Below, piece after piece: positions 8,753 through 17,838 of a stretch of 64,000 bases of DNA. Position 1 is the first letter of the stretch, and every line of letters starts with the position of its first letter. A program made the position numbers and the translations under genes. The notes under the pieces are model-generated. The model was not told the origin of the DNA. It ran no database searches and saw only the letters and a list, made by a program, of their open reading frames with translations. This stretch comes from Archaeoglobales archaeon (GTDB lineage: Archaea; Halobacteriota; Archaeoglobi; Archaeoglobales; Archaeoglobaceae): NCBI GenBank assembly GCA_029984855.1, contig JARQZL010000056.1, positions 1-64,000 on the forward strand. The letters are read 5' to 3'.

Positions 8753-9439
8753 TCACCTTGCAATTGCAACTGCAATACCTCTACATCTTTTCGAGAGGAT
8801 TAACTGCTTTTCCTTTGAGCAGTAGATTGCACATACTTCTGCACTCCCGAGCCATTCTTCATCCCCCGACGGGTTCTCAACCTCCACCTCGTTTACCTCT
8901 TCGGCAGGAACAAATTTCAGGGGCTTTTTTATTCTGTCAGCAGCACATGCTATCTCCTTTTCCTCTTTCTTGAGTTCGACTGTTGCCACAACCCTCACAT
9001 CATCAAGAGTCGCTCCCAGCTCGGCAAGAGCAGTCTTTATAGCGTAAATAACATCTTCAGCTTTTACACCTTTCCTGCATCCAATTCCAACACTCAAACC
9101 TTCGCTGTACTCCATGGCCGTTGTTATGACTGCAGTAAGGCCGTGATTTTCCAGAATTCTGGCGATCTCATTTCCTCCATGATGTCCGCCGAGCAGTGGA
9201 ATTGCAAATCTCATTGCCTTATCAACCACAACGACTGCGGGATCAACCCACTTGCTTCGCAACCGGGGACACATACCCCTCATGACGATACCTGAAGGCA
9301 TATACGCAACTATGCAATCGTACTCCAGCAAGCTTTGCCATATTCCCGGTTTGTAGAGTATTATGTCTGCCCTGAGCCAGTCTGCAAGCCTTCTGATGGC
9401 CTTTATATCTTTACCGAACCCAACAACGGCTATCCGTAT
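8753..9439 (-). CDS. cbiG: Cobalt-precorrin 5A hydrolase (CbiG), apparent ATA start
   Basis: A CbiG protein that opens the ring delta-lactone in anaerobic B12 synthesis. Clear CbiG blocks are IVAYMPSGIVMRG, DPAVVVVDKAMRFAIPLLGGHHGGNEIA and the C-terminal VGIGCRKGV domain. The first ATG/GTG/TTG in frame is a TTG at 9331, which would discard part of the N-terminal fold. Upstream in the same frame the sequence reads IRIAVVGFGKDIKAIRRL, preceded by GGGAGGT at a spacing of 7. The codon there is ATA at 9439-9437, and a stop lies five codons before GTC. I therefore place the start at this ATA, giving about 228 residues. Confidence 0.75.
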   Translation of the reverse strand: MRIAVVGFGKDIKAIRRLADWLRADIILYKPGIWQSLLEYDCIVAYMPSGIVMRGMCPRLRSKWVDPAVVVVDKAMRFAIPLLGGHHGGNEIARILENHGLTAVITTAMEYSEGLSVGIGCRKGVKAEDVIYAIKTALAELGATLDDVRVVATVELKKEEKEIACAADRIKKPLKFVPAEEVNEVEVENPSGDEEWLGSAEVCAIYCSKEKQLILSKRCRGIAVAIAR

Positions 9440-9672
9440 AGTAGAGACCTCCCTCTTTTTTCAACACCGTCGGTTCATTTTAACCTTATGTTTTGGGTTC
9501 ATCTACTATGCCAGCAATGCTATTGCCAATAAACGTTTATATAATGGGGTTTCAGTGCAATCTGAGTTAATCTGAGATATATAATTCAATACTTAATTTT
9601 ATTCACCATATTAATTTTTAGAAATCTTTATATTTGAATGTGTGCAGAAGGATGGCGGTGATAGGTGATAGG
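9440..9672. promoter_or_regulatory. Divergent promoter region between cbiG and the subtilase
   Basis: A 233-bp AT-rich gap with no convincing gene. On the plus strand CTTTATATTTG at 9624-9634 is a TATA box placed for a start near 9655, serving the subtilase. AATAAACGTTTATATAATG at about 9528-9546 holds a near-palindromic ATAAACGTTTAT with TATA potential on both strands. For cbiG the GGGAGGT Shine-Dalgarno sequence lies at 9446-9452 on the minus strand. Confidence 0.45.
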
Positions 9673-11715
9673 ATGGGGGAAATAATCAAGTTTGGCTGTT
9701 TGATTGTAATTCTGGCTCTGCTACTTCCAATGGCCGCAGCCAAAGCAACGGATGACACAAGGGTAATTGTAGTTTTCAAGGACAGGCCAAATTCAGATGA
9801 TATTGCACACATCAAAAAGTGTGGTGGAAAGATAAAGAGACATCTATGGCTGGTGAATGGAGAAGCTGTAGAAATCCCGGCAAATGCCATTGAGAAGTTG
9901 AAGAAGAACCCCCGTATAAAGTATGTGGAAAAGGATGTTAGGGTGCATACGCTTCAGGAGACACTGCCATGGGGTGTTGACAGAATCGATGCTGATGTAG
10001 TATGGGCTTATGGAAACAAGGGTGCCGGTGTCAACGTATGTGTCATAGACACGGGAATAGACTACACACATCCAGACCTGAGTGATAACTACAGGGGTGG
10101 ATACGATTTCGTTAATGACGATGCAGATCCCTTGGATGATAACGGGCATGGCACGCACTGTGCAGGTATAATTGCCGCTGAAAACAACAGCATTGGTGTT
10201 GTTGGTGTTGCTCCAGAAGTCAACCTCTATGCCGTGAAGGTTCTTGACAGGCTTGGTTCGGGATGGCTCAGCGACTGTATAGCGGGCATCCAGTGGGCTG
10301 TTGACAACAACATGGATGTCGTTTCGATGAGCTGGGGTTCGTCTGTGGATTCGCCATCTCTAAAAGAAGCATGTGATAATGCCTATAATGCCGGACTTGT
10401 GCTTGTTGCCGCAGCGGGCAACGATGGAGATGGAGACCCGAACACGACTGAATACTCATATCCTGCGGCATACGATTCAGTTATAGCTGTTGGTGCTACG
10501 AACAGCAGCGATGCAATAGCGGACTTCAGCAATACAGGGCCATATTTGGAGCTTGCAGCCCCCGGTGTGAATATTTACTCAACGCTGCCCACTTACAGAG
10601 TAACTTTGACGAGAACGTACGGCTACGATTATGGAACACTGAGCGGCACTTCGATGGCATGCCCGCATGTTGCCGGAGTTGCGGCACTCATTCTTGCTTC
10701 CGATCCAACGCTGACAAATGTGGATGTAAGATATATCCTGCAAACGACTGCGGATGATTTAGGGCCTGAAAAACGGGATACTGCTTACGGCTACGGCCTT
10801 GTCGATGCAGATGAAGCTGCTGGCGAAGATGTAATACCGCCAGCAATATCTGACCTTACGCCAGCCGATGGATCGTACGTGAACACTTCAAATGTAACGA
10901 TTTCAGCAATTGTCAGTGATACAGGCGGCATCAATGCATCCTCCATTATCATGACGGTTGATGGAAGCGTTGTTAACCACACATACAACTCCACTACTGG
11001 AGTTGTGTCCTGTGCCGCCGTACTGACAGAGGGGGTCCATACTGTATCTCTGAACGTTTCGGATGTTGCTGGTAACAGCAACTCTGCAAACTGGTCGTTC
11101 ACTGTGGATATAACGCCACCCGTTATAAGTAATGTGTCCGTCAATGCAACAGCTACCACCGCAACAATTACATGGACAACAAACGAGCCTGCTGACAGCG
11201 TTGTTAACTACGGCAACTCCACACTGCTGGGAAGTACAGCATCAAACGCAGCACTGGTTGTCAACCACTCAATAACCCTCACAGGCCTGACTCCAGACAC
11301 GACATACTACTTTGAAGTGCAATCAACAGATGTAGCAGGAAACACTGCTGTCGATAACAATGGGTTATACTACAACTTTACAACTTCAGCAGCACGATTG
11401 ATGCATGTTGCCAGCATTGAGATGTCAACAGAGGTGATAAAGCTGAACGGATGGTACACCTATGCCATAGCAACCGTGATCATTGTTGGTGATGATGGGC
11501 CAGTTGAAAATGCGACGGTCTATGGTCACTGGAGCGGGCTGACCACAGATACTGACTCCGGTCTGACAGATGCCAATGGACAGATATCACTGGAGTCGGA
11601 TGCAGTAAAGAACGCTGCAGGAACATACACTTTCACGGTGGATAATGTAGTGAAGGACGGATGGATTTACGATTCAAGTGCGAACGTAGAAACAAGTGAC
11701 AGTATAACGGTTTAA
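9673..11715 (+). CDS. Secreted subtilisin-like serine protease with Ig/Fn3-like C-terminal domains
   Basis: A 680-residue secreted protease. It has a signal peptide (about 1-25, ending AAAKA), an I9-type propeptide (about 28-92), and an S8 catalytic domain with D126 (VIDTGID), H159 (NGHGTH), oxyanion N250 and S327 (GTSMACPHVAG). An Ig-like domain (about 400-480), an Fn3-like domain (about 485-580) and a last beta domain containing GHWSGL follow, the latter two probably for surface attachment or substrate binding. The start at 9673 is supported by GGTGAT four bases upstream. An ATG at 9652 is less likely. A T-rich stretch after the stop (11721-11737) is a probable terminator. Confidence 0.95.
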   Translation: MGEIIKFGCLIVILALLLPMAAAKATDDTRVIVVFKDRPNSDDIAHIKKCGGKIKRHLWLVNGEAVEIPANAIEKLKKNPRIKYVEKDVRVHTLQETLPWGVDRIDADVVWAYGNKGAGVNVCVIDTGIDYTHPDLSDNYRGGYDFVNDDADPLDDNGHGTHCAGIIAAENNSIGVVGVAPEVNLYAVKVLDRLGSGWLSDCIAGIQWAVDNNMDVVSMSWGSSVDSPSLKEACDNAYNAGLVLVAAAGNDGDGDPNTTEYSYPAAYDSVIAVGATNSSDAIADFSNTGPYLELAAPGVNIYSTLPTYRVTLTRTYGYDYGTLSGTSMACPHVAGVAALILASDPTLTNVDVRYILQTTADDLGPEKRDTAYGYGLVDADEAAGEDVIPPAISDLTPADGSYVNTSNVTISAIVSDTGGINASSIIMTVDGSVVNHTYNSTTGVVSCAAVLTEGVHTVSLNVSDVAGNSNSANWSFTVDITPPVISNVSVNATATTATITWTTNEPADSVVNYGNSTLLGSTASNAALVVNHSITLTGLTPDTTYYFEVQSTDVAGNTAVDNNGLYYNFTTSAARLMHVASIEMSTEVIKLNGWYTYAIATVIIVGDDGPVENATVYGHWSGLTTDTDSGLTDANGQISLESDAVKNAAGTYTFTVDNVVKDGWIYDSSANVETSDSITV

Positions 11716-11760
11716 AATCAAACTCTTTTCTTTTTTGATCTGAGGTATCTTCAGGATGAA

Positions 11761-11844
11761 TGCGGAGGGAGGGATTTGAACCCTCGGACCCCTTCGGGAT
11801 TGGACCCTAAATCCAACGCCTTTTCCTGACTCGGCAACCTCCGC
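11761..11844 (-). tRNA. tRNA-Leu (anticodon TAG)
   Basis: A class II tRNA of 84 nt on the minus strand. The acceptor GCGGAGG pairs with CCTCCGC, the anticodon stem TTGGA/TCCAA encloses the loop TTTAGGG, a long variable arm contains TCCCGAAGGGG, and the T arm has GTTCAAAT. The anticodon is TAG, reading CUA leucine codons and perhaps other CUN codons. The discriminator is A, with no encoded CCA and no intron. Confidence 0.95.
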
Positions 11845-11909
11845 TCGATACTTGTCTAACTCCAGGGGCTTATGAAAGTTTTGCTGAGAGGTTCATGCAG
11901 AGGTAAATG

Positions 11910-11918
11910 TTTTAAAAT
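11910..11918 (+). promoter_or_regulatory. TATA box of ahcY
   Basis: TTTTAAAAT lies with its centre about 23 bp before the ahcY ATG at 11937, and no Shine-Dalgarno sequence is present. This suggests a leaderless or near-leaderless transcript. Confidence 0.55.
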
Positions 11919-11936
11919 TGAAGTCAACCGGGTACC

Positions 11937-13166
11937 ATGGAAAAGGCTGAAAAAACCATTGAAAAAGGCCTGAAAAAAATACAGTGGGCAGAAAAGCACA
12001 TGAAAGTCCTTGGGAAAATCAGAGAAGAGCTGCGCAGAGAGAGGCCCCTTGAAGGCCACAAAGTTGGGATGGCACTGCATGTTGAGGCAAAAACAGCAGT
12101 TCTTGTTTTCACTCTCATCGATGCTGGAGCTGAAGTAGCCATCACCGGATGTAATCCCATGAGCACACAGGACGACGTTGCAAATGCGTTACGGAGCATG
12201 GGGATCAAATGCTTTGCAAAACGTGGAATGACGACTGAAGAGTACTACAAAGCCCTTGAAGGTGTTGCTGATACAAAGCCTGATATAGTAATTGATGACG
12301 GGGCAGACCTCATTTCCTTGCTTCATTCACGAAAGCAGAAGGTTATGGGCGCAAGCGAGGAAACAACAACAGGAGTTATAAGGTTGAGAGCAATGGAGAA
12401 AGAAGGAGCTCTTGCATTTCCAGTAATAGCCGTAAACGATGCATACACAAAGTACCTCTTCGACAATCGCTACGGAACCGGGCAGTCTGCGATAGATGGC
12501 ATAATAAGAGCAACAAATATGCTGTTTGCCGGTAAAAATGTTGTTGTAGCTGGTTATGGATGGTGCGGCAGGGGCGTTGCTATGAGGGCAAGAGGTATGG
12601 GGGCCAGGGTTATTGTTACAGAGGTGGACGAGATAAGGGCACTTGAAGCTCTGATGGACGGATTCGATGTCATGCCGATGGAAAAAGCCGCAATGCTTGG
12701 CGACATTTTCATAACCACCACGGGTAACAGGGATGTGATAAGAAAGGAGCACATGGAGCTTATGAAGGATGGGGCAGTTCTTGCAAATTCTGGTCATTTC
12801 AACGTTGAGATAGTGATTCCACATCTGGAAAGTCTGAGCCAGAGCATCAGGGAGATAAGAGACAATGTTGTAGAGTACGATCTGGGGGAGAAAAAGCTTT
12901 ACCTTCTTGCAGAGGGCAGACTGGTAAATCTTGTTGCAGCTGAGGGACACCCCATAGAAGTTATGGACATGAGCTTCTCTGATCAGGCACTGGCAGCAGG
13001 GTATATCGCTGAAAACGCAGACAGGTTAGAAAACAGGGTTTACAGGCTGCCGGATGAGCTCGACAGAAAGGTTGCAAGGCTGAAGCTTGAAAGTATGGGT
13101 ATAGAGATAGACAAGCTTACAAAGGAACAGGTTAAGTACCTGACAGACTGGAGGTACGGAACATGA
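11937..13166 (+). CDS. ahcY: Adenosylhomocysteinase
   Basis: A 409-residue S-adenosylhomocysteine hydrolase that splits SAH into adenosine and homocysteine (or the inosine variant seen in some archaea), relieving inhibition of methyltransferases. It shows the substrate-domain pattern [10 protein letters not shown], the NAD-binding motif [13 protein letters not shown] near residue 201 and the conserved archaeal C-terminus [11 protein letters not shown]. The start ATG follows a TATA box closely. The stop overlaps the next gene as ATGA. Confidence 0.96.
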   Translation: MEKAEKTIEKGLKKIQWAEKHMKVLGKIREELRRERPLEGHKVGMALHVEAKTAVLVFTLIDAGAEVAITGCNPMSTQDDVANALRSMGIKCFAKRGMTTEEYYKALEGVADTKPDIVIDDGADLISLLHSRKQKVMGASEETTTGVIRLRAMEKEGALAFPVIAVNDAYTKYLFDNRYGTGQSAIDGIIRATNMLFAGKNVVVAGYGWCGRGVAMRARGMGARVIVTEVDEIRALEALMDGFDVMPMEKAAMLGDIFITTTGNRDVIRKEHMELMKDGAVLANSGHFNVEIVIPHLESLSQSIREIRDNVVEYDLGEKKLYLLAEGRLVNLVAAEGHPIEVMDMSFSDQALAAGYIAENADRLENRVYRLPDELDRKVARLKLESMGIEIDKLTKEQVKYLTDWRYGT

Positions 13167-13576
13167 TATGGAAGTACAGGGCCGTAAACAATCCTGTGGC
13201 AAAGAAAAAGTGGCTGATGTACAGCATGTATCTCGTCATTTTTGCCATTGCCACGGTTGCCTACAGAATTTCCACTGGTTTAAGCCCCGGAAAAGGCATC
13301 ATAGTGCTCGTGTTCTTCTTTCTTGTTGTATTTCTCTTCACCGTCCAGATGCTCGGAAAGGAGAGGTTCTACTACATGAACGGCGAGATTTACTACAGGC
13401 CGTTTAAAACAAAGCTTGATGACGTTGAGAGCTTTGAAGTGGATGAGGAAAACAAACTTATCAGACTGAAGCTCAGAAAACCATCCATATTTGCGGTGAG
13501 AACTCTCTACTTCGATGAAGCTGACGAGATGAGGGAGGCCAAGGTATTTCTTGAAAAAACAATTCGCCAATCTTAG
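13163..13576 (+). CDS. Hypothetical two-helix membrane protein
   Basis: A 137-residue protein with a short N-terminal tail, two transmembrane helices (about 16-36 and 43-64) and a C-terminal cytosolic part rich in beta strands. The pattern [15 protein letters not shown]...[24 protein letters not shown] resembles bacterial PH-like domains of small membrane proteins. It is translationally coupled to ahcY by an ATGA overlap. No function can be named. Its 3' end overlaps the convergent ACT-domain gene by 4 bases. Confidence 0.75.
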   Translation: MIWKYRAVNNPVAKKKWLMYSMYLVIFAIATVAYRISTGLSPGKGIIVLVFFFLVVFLFTVQMLGKERFYYMNGEIYYRPFKTKLDDVESFEVDEENKLIRLKLRKPSIFAVRTLYFDEADEMREAKVFLEKTIRQS

Positions 13577-14256
13577 ATTTTTCTCCCTCTCACTCTTTCT
13601 AAGTTAAACTTTGCCTTCTCAGAAATATGCATCACCGCAAGTGTTCCGGCCATAACAGGATCGCTAACAATAAGATCAGAGACGCTGGGAGCACTTCCAA
13701 ACATGTTGAGGGATATGACCGGTATTCCATACTTCCGGAGCTTTTTTATCTCCTCGGTAATCTTTCCACCCATGAGACCTCCTGCCAGCACGAGGACTTC
13801 AGCCCTGTGGAGTCTTGCAACTGCCTTAACTGCCTCGGCAAGCTCTTCTTCGCCTACAACAGCCATTGTGTCTACACTGATGCGCTCCCCCCTGAGATTG
13901 TGTCTGTCAGCTTCGCTTATGGCTCCAAGTGCCACCTGTGAGACCAGTGCACCACCACCAAATATTATCACTCGCTTTCCAAATACGTCTTCAAACGTGG
14001 GCTCCTCCTCAGCCTCTATAACTGCCGGAAGCTTTTTAACTTCGGTGATTATCGCTCCAAAGTCACCTCCCTCTATTTCGAAGTACATGAGGGCGTTTCC
14101 TGCATACTCGCCATACTGCAGTATGAAACTCTGTGCATAACCTATGTTTCCCCCCTTACCGGCTATTATGGCTGTTATATCTCTGAGAACGCCAACCTCA
14201 TTTCTGGCAATGATCCTGAGCCCCTTCTGGCTTTCTATCGTTTCTGCCATATCCAT
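13573..14256 (-). CDS. ACT-domain protein of the DUF5612 type
   Basis: A 227-residue protein. An N-terminal ACT-like ligand-binding domain (about 10-85, starting GLRIIARNEVGVLRDITAII) is followed by a Rossmann-like segment (RVIIFGGGALVSQVALGAI and LVLAGGLMGGKITEEI). This architecture matches conserved archaeal proteins of unknown function, probably amino-acid-sensing. The ATG overlaps the stop of the upstream Lrp-like gene by one base (TGATG), so the two are coupled. An internal ATG at 14250 is possible. Confidence 0.72.
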   Translation of the reverse strand: MDMAETIESQKGLRIIARNEVGVLRDITAIIAGKGGNIGYAQSFILQYGEYAGNALMYFEIEGGDFGAIITEVKKLPAVIEAEEEPTFEDVFGKRVIIFGGGALVSQVALGAISEADRHNLRGERISVDTMAVVGEEELAEAVKAVARLHRAEVLVLAGGLMGGKITEEIKKLRKYGIPVISLNMFGSAPSVSDLIVSDPVMAGTLAVMHISEKAKFNLERVRGRKI

Positions 14257-14489
14257 CAGAACTTCGCTCCAGTGAGCGTTTTCGTTTCTATAACTCCCTC
14301 AACCGCCCTTATCTTGTTGACAACAACATCGCTCAGCTCTTCAAAATCCTTGACAACTACTTTTGCTATCAGATCGTACTCTCCGAAAAGGGGGTAGAGT
14401 TCATGAACTTCCTTTAACGATGCTATCTTCTCATACACTCCTTTCTCATACTTTGGTGATACTTTTATGAGGACGAATCCAAGCGCCAT
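14256..14489 (-). CDS. Stand-alone Lrp/AsnC ligand-binding (RAM) domain protein
   Basis: A 77-residue protein that consists only of the AsnC-type C-terminal effector-binding domain. It starts MALGFVLIKVSPKYEKGVYEKI and has the central HELYPLFGEYDLIAKVVV. It lacks the helix-turn-helix half of Lrp regulators. Such proteins form ring oligomers that bind amino acids and may modulate full-length Lrp proteins or enzymes. Coupling to the ACT-domain gene downstream suggests a shared amino-acid-sensing role (inference). Confidence 0.85.
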   Translation of the reverse strand: MALGFVLIKVSPKYEKGVYEKIASLKEVHELYPLFGEYDLIAKVVVKDFEELSDVVVNKIRAVEGVIETKTLTGAKF

Positions 14490-14584
14490 CGTTTTTTGTT
14501 ATACATGGATGTATTAAATGTTTTGTTCACTTGAAAACTCGCCCTGAGATATACGATTTAACGAAACTACTTGAACAAAAGCGC

Positions 14585-15133
14585 CTATATAAGGCCAAGA
14601 GATGAAAATGATCTATAGACGTTTTTGACCGCTCTCTCTACTTCATCTGTATCTTTGCATCCTACAACGACTATCTTCCCTGTACTGAAGACGAGGATGA
14701 CAGCTCTTGGATCATCAAGTCTGTAAACAAGCCCCGGAAACTGCTCGGGTTCATATTCAATTCTCTCAAGAAATCCAATGGCTAAAGCATTAAGGTTAAT
14801 CTCAGAACCCAGATCCGCAGAGGCAACAACATTCTGAATCCTTATCTCGCCAAATTTAACCCGGATGCCTGTATCAGCTATTATTTTCACCGCTTTTTCT
14901 ACCGCTATTCTTGCATCCTCGATACGCTTCGTTCCTGTACAGACTATTCTTCCACTCTTGAACACAAGAACTGCTGCCTTCGGCTGCTTTATCCTCAAAA
15001 CTGCTCCGGGAAAAACCTTCGGATTGTACTTTACTCCGTCAAGCTTCGCAACCCTCTTCAGGTCGATATCTTCCCCGATTTCAGATGTTGCCACAATATT
15101 TACAATCTCTACCTTCCACCTTTCATCGTTCAC
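14585..15133 (-). CDS. tbp: TATA-box-binding protein
   Basis: A 182-residue TBP made of two imperfect repeats of about 90 residues: IVNIVATSEIGEDIDL...FPGAVLRIKQPKAAVLVF, then IQNVVASADLGSEINL...FPGLVYRLDDPRAVILVF. It nucleates archaeal transcription with TFB. The start is a GTG at 15133, the only suitable codon before the first strand. It is monocistronic. A hairpin-free, A/T-rich gap lies on either side. Confidence 0.97.
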   Translation of the reverse strand: MNDERWKVEIVNIVATSEIGEDIDLKRVAKLDGVKYNPKVFPGAVLRIKQPKAAVLVFKSGRIVCTGTKRIEDARIAVEKAVKIIADTGIRVKFGEIRIQNVVASADLGSEINLNALAIGFLERIEYEPEQFPGLVYRLDDPRAVILVFSTGKIVVVGCKDTDEVERAVKNVYRSFSSLGLI

Positions 15134-15271
15134 TTTCCGGTGTTATCATTCGCTGACGTTAAGCTTTTCCATTGCTGAGAATTATAGAGCAAAATTCAGT
15201 GCGGTCAGTAGTGTAGTGTGGTGAACACCGCAATCTTTAAGGGTTCAAATTACAAATACCGGTGATTAAAA

Positions 15272-16726
15272 ATGGAAAGAATAATCCTGACAGCCGACCA
15301 CTCCCTCATGACTGAATTCAGAAATATATCTCTTTTCGGCTTCTTTTCCTGCTCACCCGTCCAGTACGTTCCAGAGTTGTTCTACGACAGGCTGTTTGCA
15401 CCTCTCGTTCCTGCAGATAATGGAAATGCAAGATATGCCCAGTACGGGCTCAGAAAGGTTGAAGCGTCGCTAATAAAGGCTTTTGGAAGAAAGAGTGTAG
15501 TGGTTGCCCACCCCCGGTATCTCAGCTATTTTGCAGACGATGCAAGCATAATCGGGCTGACAGTTATGGATCCGCTCGGAATCGGACCGGTTACTTCCTC
15601 CTTTGCATTTGGCACCGGATTGACTCCTTACAACCGCAAGAAATTCATGGATTTATTAAAAACCATACGTAAAAAGATACGATGCAGGGTTATCGCTGGT
15701 GGAGGGGGAGCATGGCAACTTGTTGATAAAGATCTCGTTGATCATGTGCTTGTTGGAGAATTTGAGAAAGACGGACCTGAAGTAATCAAGGATATAATGG
15801 ATGGATGTAACAGAAAGGTGTTCAAACTTGAGCCTCCTGAACCTGAAGAGATACCGCCCATAGTCGGGCCAAGCATCAACGGACTTGTTGAGGTTAGCAG
15901 AGGTTGCCCGAGAAAATGCAACTTTTGTGATCCAACGACTCATCGCAAGAGAGATATCCCGATTGAACAGATACTGAAAGAAGTCAGGCTCAATGCAAGG
16001 TATGGCCAGAAGAGTGCATGGCTGCATGCTGAGGACATCCTTCTGTATCGATGTGAGTCAAAGAACTTTGAGCCAAACAAAGATGCGGTAATAGAACTCT
16101 TTAAAGAGGTCATGAAGGTAAAAGGAGTAAAGTCTGCAGGAACGACCCACTGCTCGCTTGCAGGAGTAGTGGCAGCTCCAGAAATAATAGAGAAAGTTAC
16201 GGAAATAACGGGAAAAGGCTGGCATGGAGTCCAGCCCGGAATAGAGACAGGGAGTCCTAAACTCATAAAGAAATACATGAAGAACAAGCCAAAGCCTTTC
16301 AGCGCTGAGGAGTGGCCAGAGATAGTTGAGGAGGCGATAAGCATTCTGAACAGATACAAATGGTTACCAGCTTGCACTCTCATACTCGGGCTGCCGGGGG
16401 AGACAGAAGATGATGTACTCGATACAATCAGGCTTGTGGAGAGACTCGACAGATTTCACTGCGTCCTTGCCCCTCTCTTCTACGTTCCCCTTGGCGCATT
16501 GAGAACAAAAGGAAAGATGTTCTCAATAAAAAGTGCCTCTCCTGAACATCTCAGGTTGATATATGAATGCTGGAAGCATAACCTCAGGGAGTTTAGTCAG
16601 GGTGTGTGGAAGGGAACTTCTGAAATGAATCCCCTCTTCAGAATCATCTCTTCTCTTCTGGTTAAAATCGGGAGCAGGGAGATACTCAGACGTCTGGAAA
16701 AATACCTTGAGAAATGTGCAAGCTGA
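15272..16726 (+). CDS. Radical SAM protein with B12-binding-like N-terminal domain
   Basis: A 484-residue protein. The N-terminal half (about 1-200) resembles a cobalamin-binding Rossmann region (VVAHPRYLSYFADDASIIGL, RVIAGGGGAWQL). The second half is a radical SAM domain with CPRKCNFC near residue 212, giving the CX3CX2C cluster ligands. GLPGETEDDV near 385 is typical of the Elp3/MiaB-like subclass. It fits archaeal B12-binding/radical SAM proteins that catalyse methyl or carbon-skeleton chemistry. The substrate is unknown. GGTGAT lies five bases before the ATG. Confidence 0.85.
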   Translation: MERIILTADHSLMTEFRNISLFGFFSCSPVQYVPELFYDRLFAPLVPADNGNARYAQYGLRKVEASLIKAFGRKSVVVAHPRYLSYFADDASIIGLTVMDPLGIGPVTSSFAFGTGLTPYNRKKFMDLLKTIRKKIRCRVIAGGGGAWQLVDKDLVDHVLVGEFEKDGPEVIKDIMDGCNRKVFKLEPPEPEEIPPIVGPSINGLVEVSRGCPRKCNFCDPTTHRKRDIPIEQILKEVRLNARYGQKSAWLHAEDILLYRCESKNFEPNKDAVIELFKEVMKVKGVKSAGTTHCSLAGVVAAPEIIEKVTEITGKGWHGVQPGIETGSPKLIKKYMKNKPKPFSAEEWPEIVEEAISILNRYKWLPACTLILGLPGETEDDVLDTIRLVERLDRFHCVLAPLFYVPLGALRTKGKMFSIKSASPEHLRLIYECWKHNLREFSQGVWKGTSEMNPLFRIISSLLVKIGSREILRRLEKYLEKCAS

Positions 16727-16732
16727 TGCATA

Positions 16733-17791
16733 TCAGGCAAACATGTGCTTGGGTGGTTGCTTTAACATGCTTTTCGCTGAGACTATTTTAATCAGGTCTT
16801 CTGTGCCTATACCTTCTTTTCCTTCAGCAATGGCCCTGTGTAATGCCGATTTTATGACCTTTTCAACGATGTCTCTTCCCGAAAAACCCTCCATCATCCT
16901 TGCAACTTCATCGAGTTTGGCGTTAACTTCCAGTGGAAGCTCATTCAGATTTCTTCTGAGGATCTCAAGCCTCTCCTCATAACCCGGCAGTAAAAACTCT
17001 ATCTCTTCCTCAAATCTGCTTCTTATTGACGAATCAAGCATTTCTATCCTGTTGGTTGCAGCAATCGTGCAGATTCCATCGTTTCTCTGCACACCATCGA
17101 GCTCTGTAAGAAGCGCATTGACAACTTCTGAAACATCCCCACGAAGCTCCTGATACGAGCGATCGAGAGCTATTGAGTCGAATTCGTCGAGGAAAACTAT
17201 ACAGGGAGCGACCTGCCTTGCCTTCTCATACAATTCGTGTATTCTCCTTGCACCATCGCCGACGTGTTCCCCTATCAGCTTTGTGGATTTTACAGAAAGA
17301 AAAGGCACTCCAGCTTCATTCGCAAGAGCTTTTGCAGTCATAGTTTTGCCAGTACCCGGTGGGCCAAAAAACAGAACATTGCGGGGAGCCCATTTTCCGA
17401 ACTTGTCCGGTTTTTTAAGGAATTCCAGAATAACTCTTGCCTTTCTCTTTGCCTCCTCCTGACCAACAACATCCTGAAGACATACATCTCTAATTATTTC
17501 AGTCTCTATTGCTCTGCTTGGCATCTCCACAAGTATTTTTGTGGATTCGGTGATTACACCACATTCGGGTTCTGTGTTAACAACCTCAAATGCAAAATCC
17601 GGAAACATTCTGATGTCAAAAAGCAGTTTTCCCCTGGAAACAAATTCTCCTTTCCACTGATCCTTCGCATACCGGTCGAAAACCTTTGGATTATCCACTG
17701 TTGGATATTCATGGTAGCTTGCTTTAAGGGGGTATCCAAGAGGTCTCAGGATGAGGTACTTCACTCCTGCTTTCTCCGATTTTCGAGGCAT
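16733..17791 (-). CDS. AAA ATPase of the AMA/PAN-like class
   Basis: A 352-residue single-ring AAA ATPase. Walker A GPPGTGKT is at 143-150, Walker B IVFLDEFDS near 193-201, the second region of homology ATNRIEMLDSSIRSRF near 245, and a C-terminal lid ends the protein. The N-terminal 100 residues are unlike the coiled-coil/OB start of PAN, as in AMA proteins of methanogens and Archaeoglobus. The C-terminus ends His-Met-Phe-Ala, with Met-Phe-Ala resembling a hydrophobic-aromatic-X proteasome-docking tail. The role would be substrate unfolding, possibly for the 20S proteasome. Confidence 0.85.
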   Translation of the reverse strand: MPRKSEKAGVKYLILRPLGYPLKASYHEYPTVDNPKVFDRYAKDQWKGEFVSRGKLLFDIRMFPDFAFEVVNTEPECGVITESTKILVEMPSRAIETEIIRDVCLQDVVGQEEAKRKARVILEFLKKPDKFGKWAPRNVLFFGPPGTGKTMTAKALANEAGVPFLSVKSTKLIGEHVGDGARRIHELYEKARQVAPCIVFLDEFDSIALDRSYQELRGDVSEVVNALLTELDGVQRNDGICTIAATNRIEMLDSSIRSRFEEEIEFLLPGYEERLEILRRNLNELPLEVNAKLDEVARMMEGFSGRDIVEKVIKSALHRAIAEGKEGIGTEDLIKIVSAKSMLKQPPKHMFA

Positions 17792-17838
17792 TCAACACAA
17801 GCTATTTCTACCAGTTAATATCCTTTGCCCTTGGGGAT

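Noticed and set aside
12327..12950. Minus-strand frame opposite ahcY
   Set aside because: It is antisense to an unambiguous adenosylhomocysteinase and has no start signals or domain pattern.
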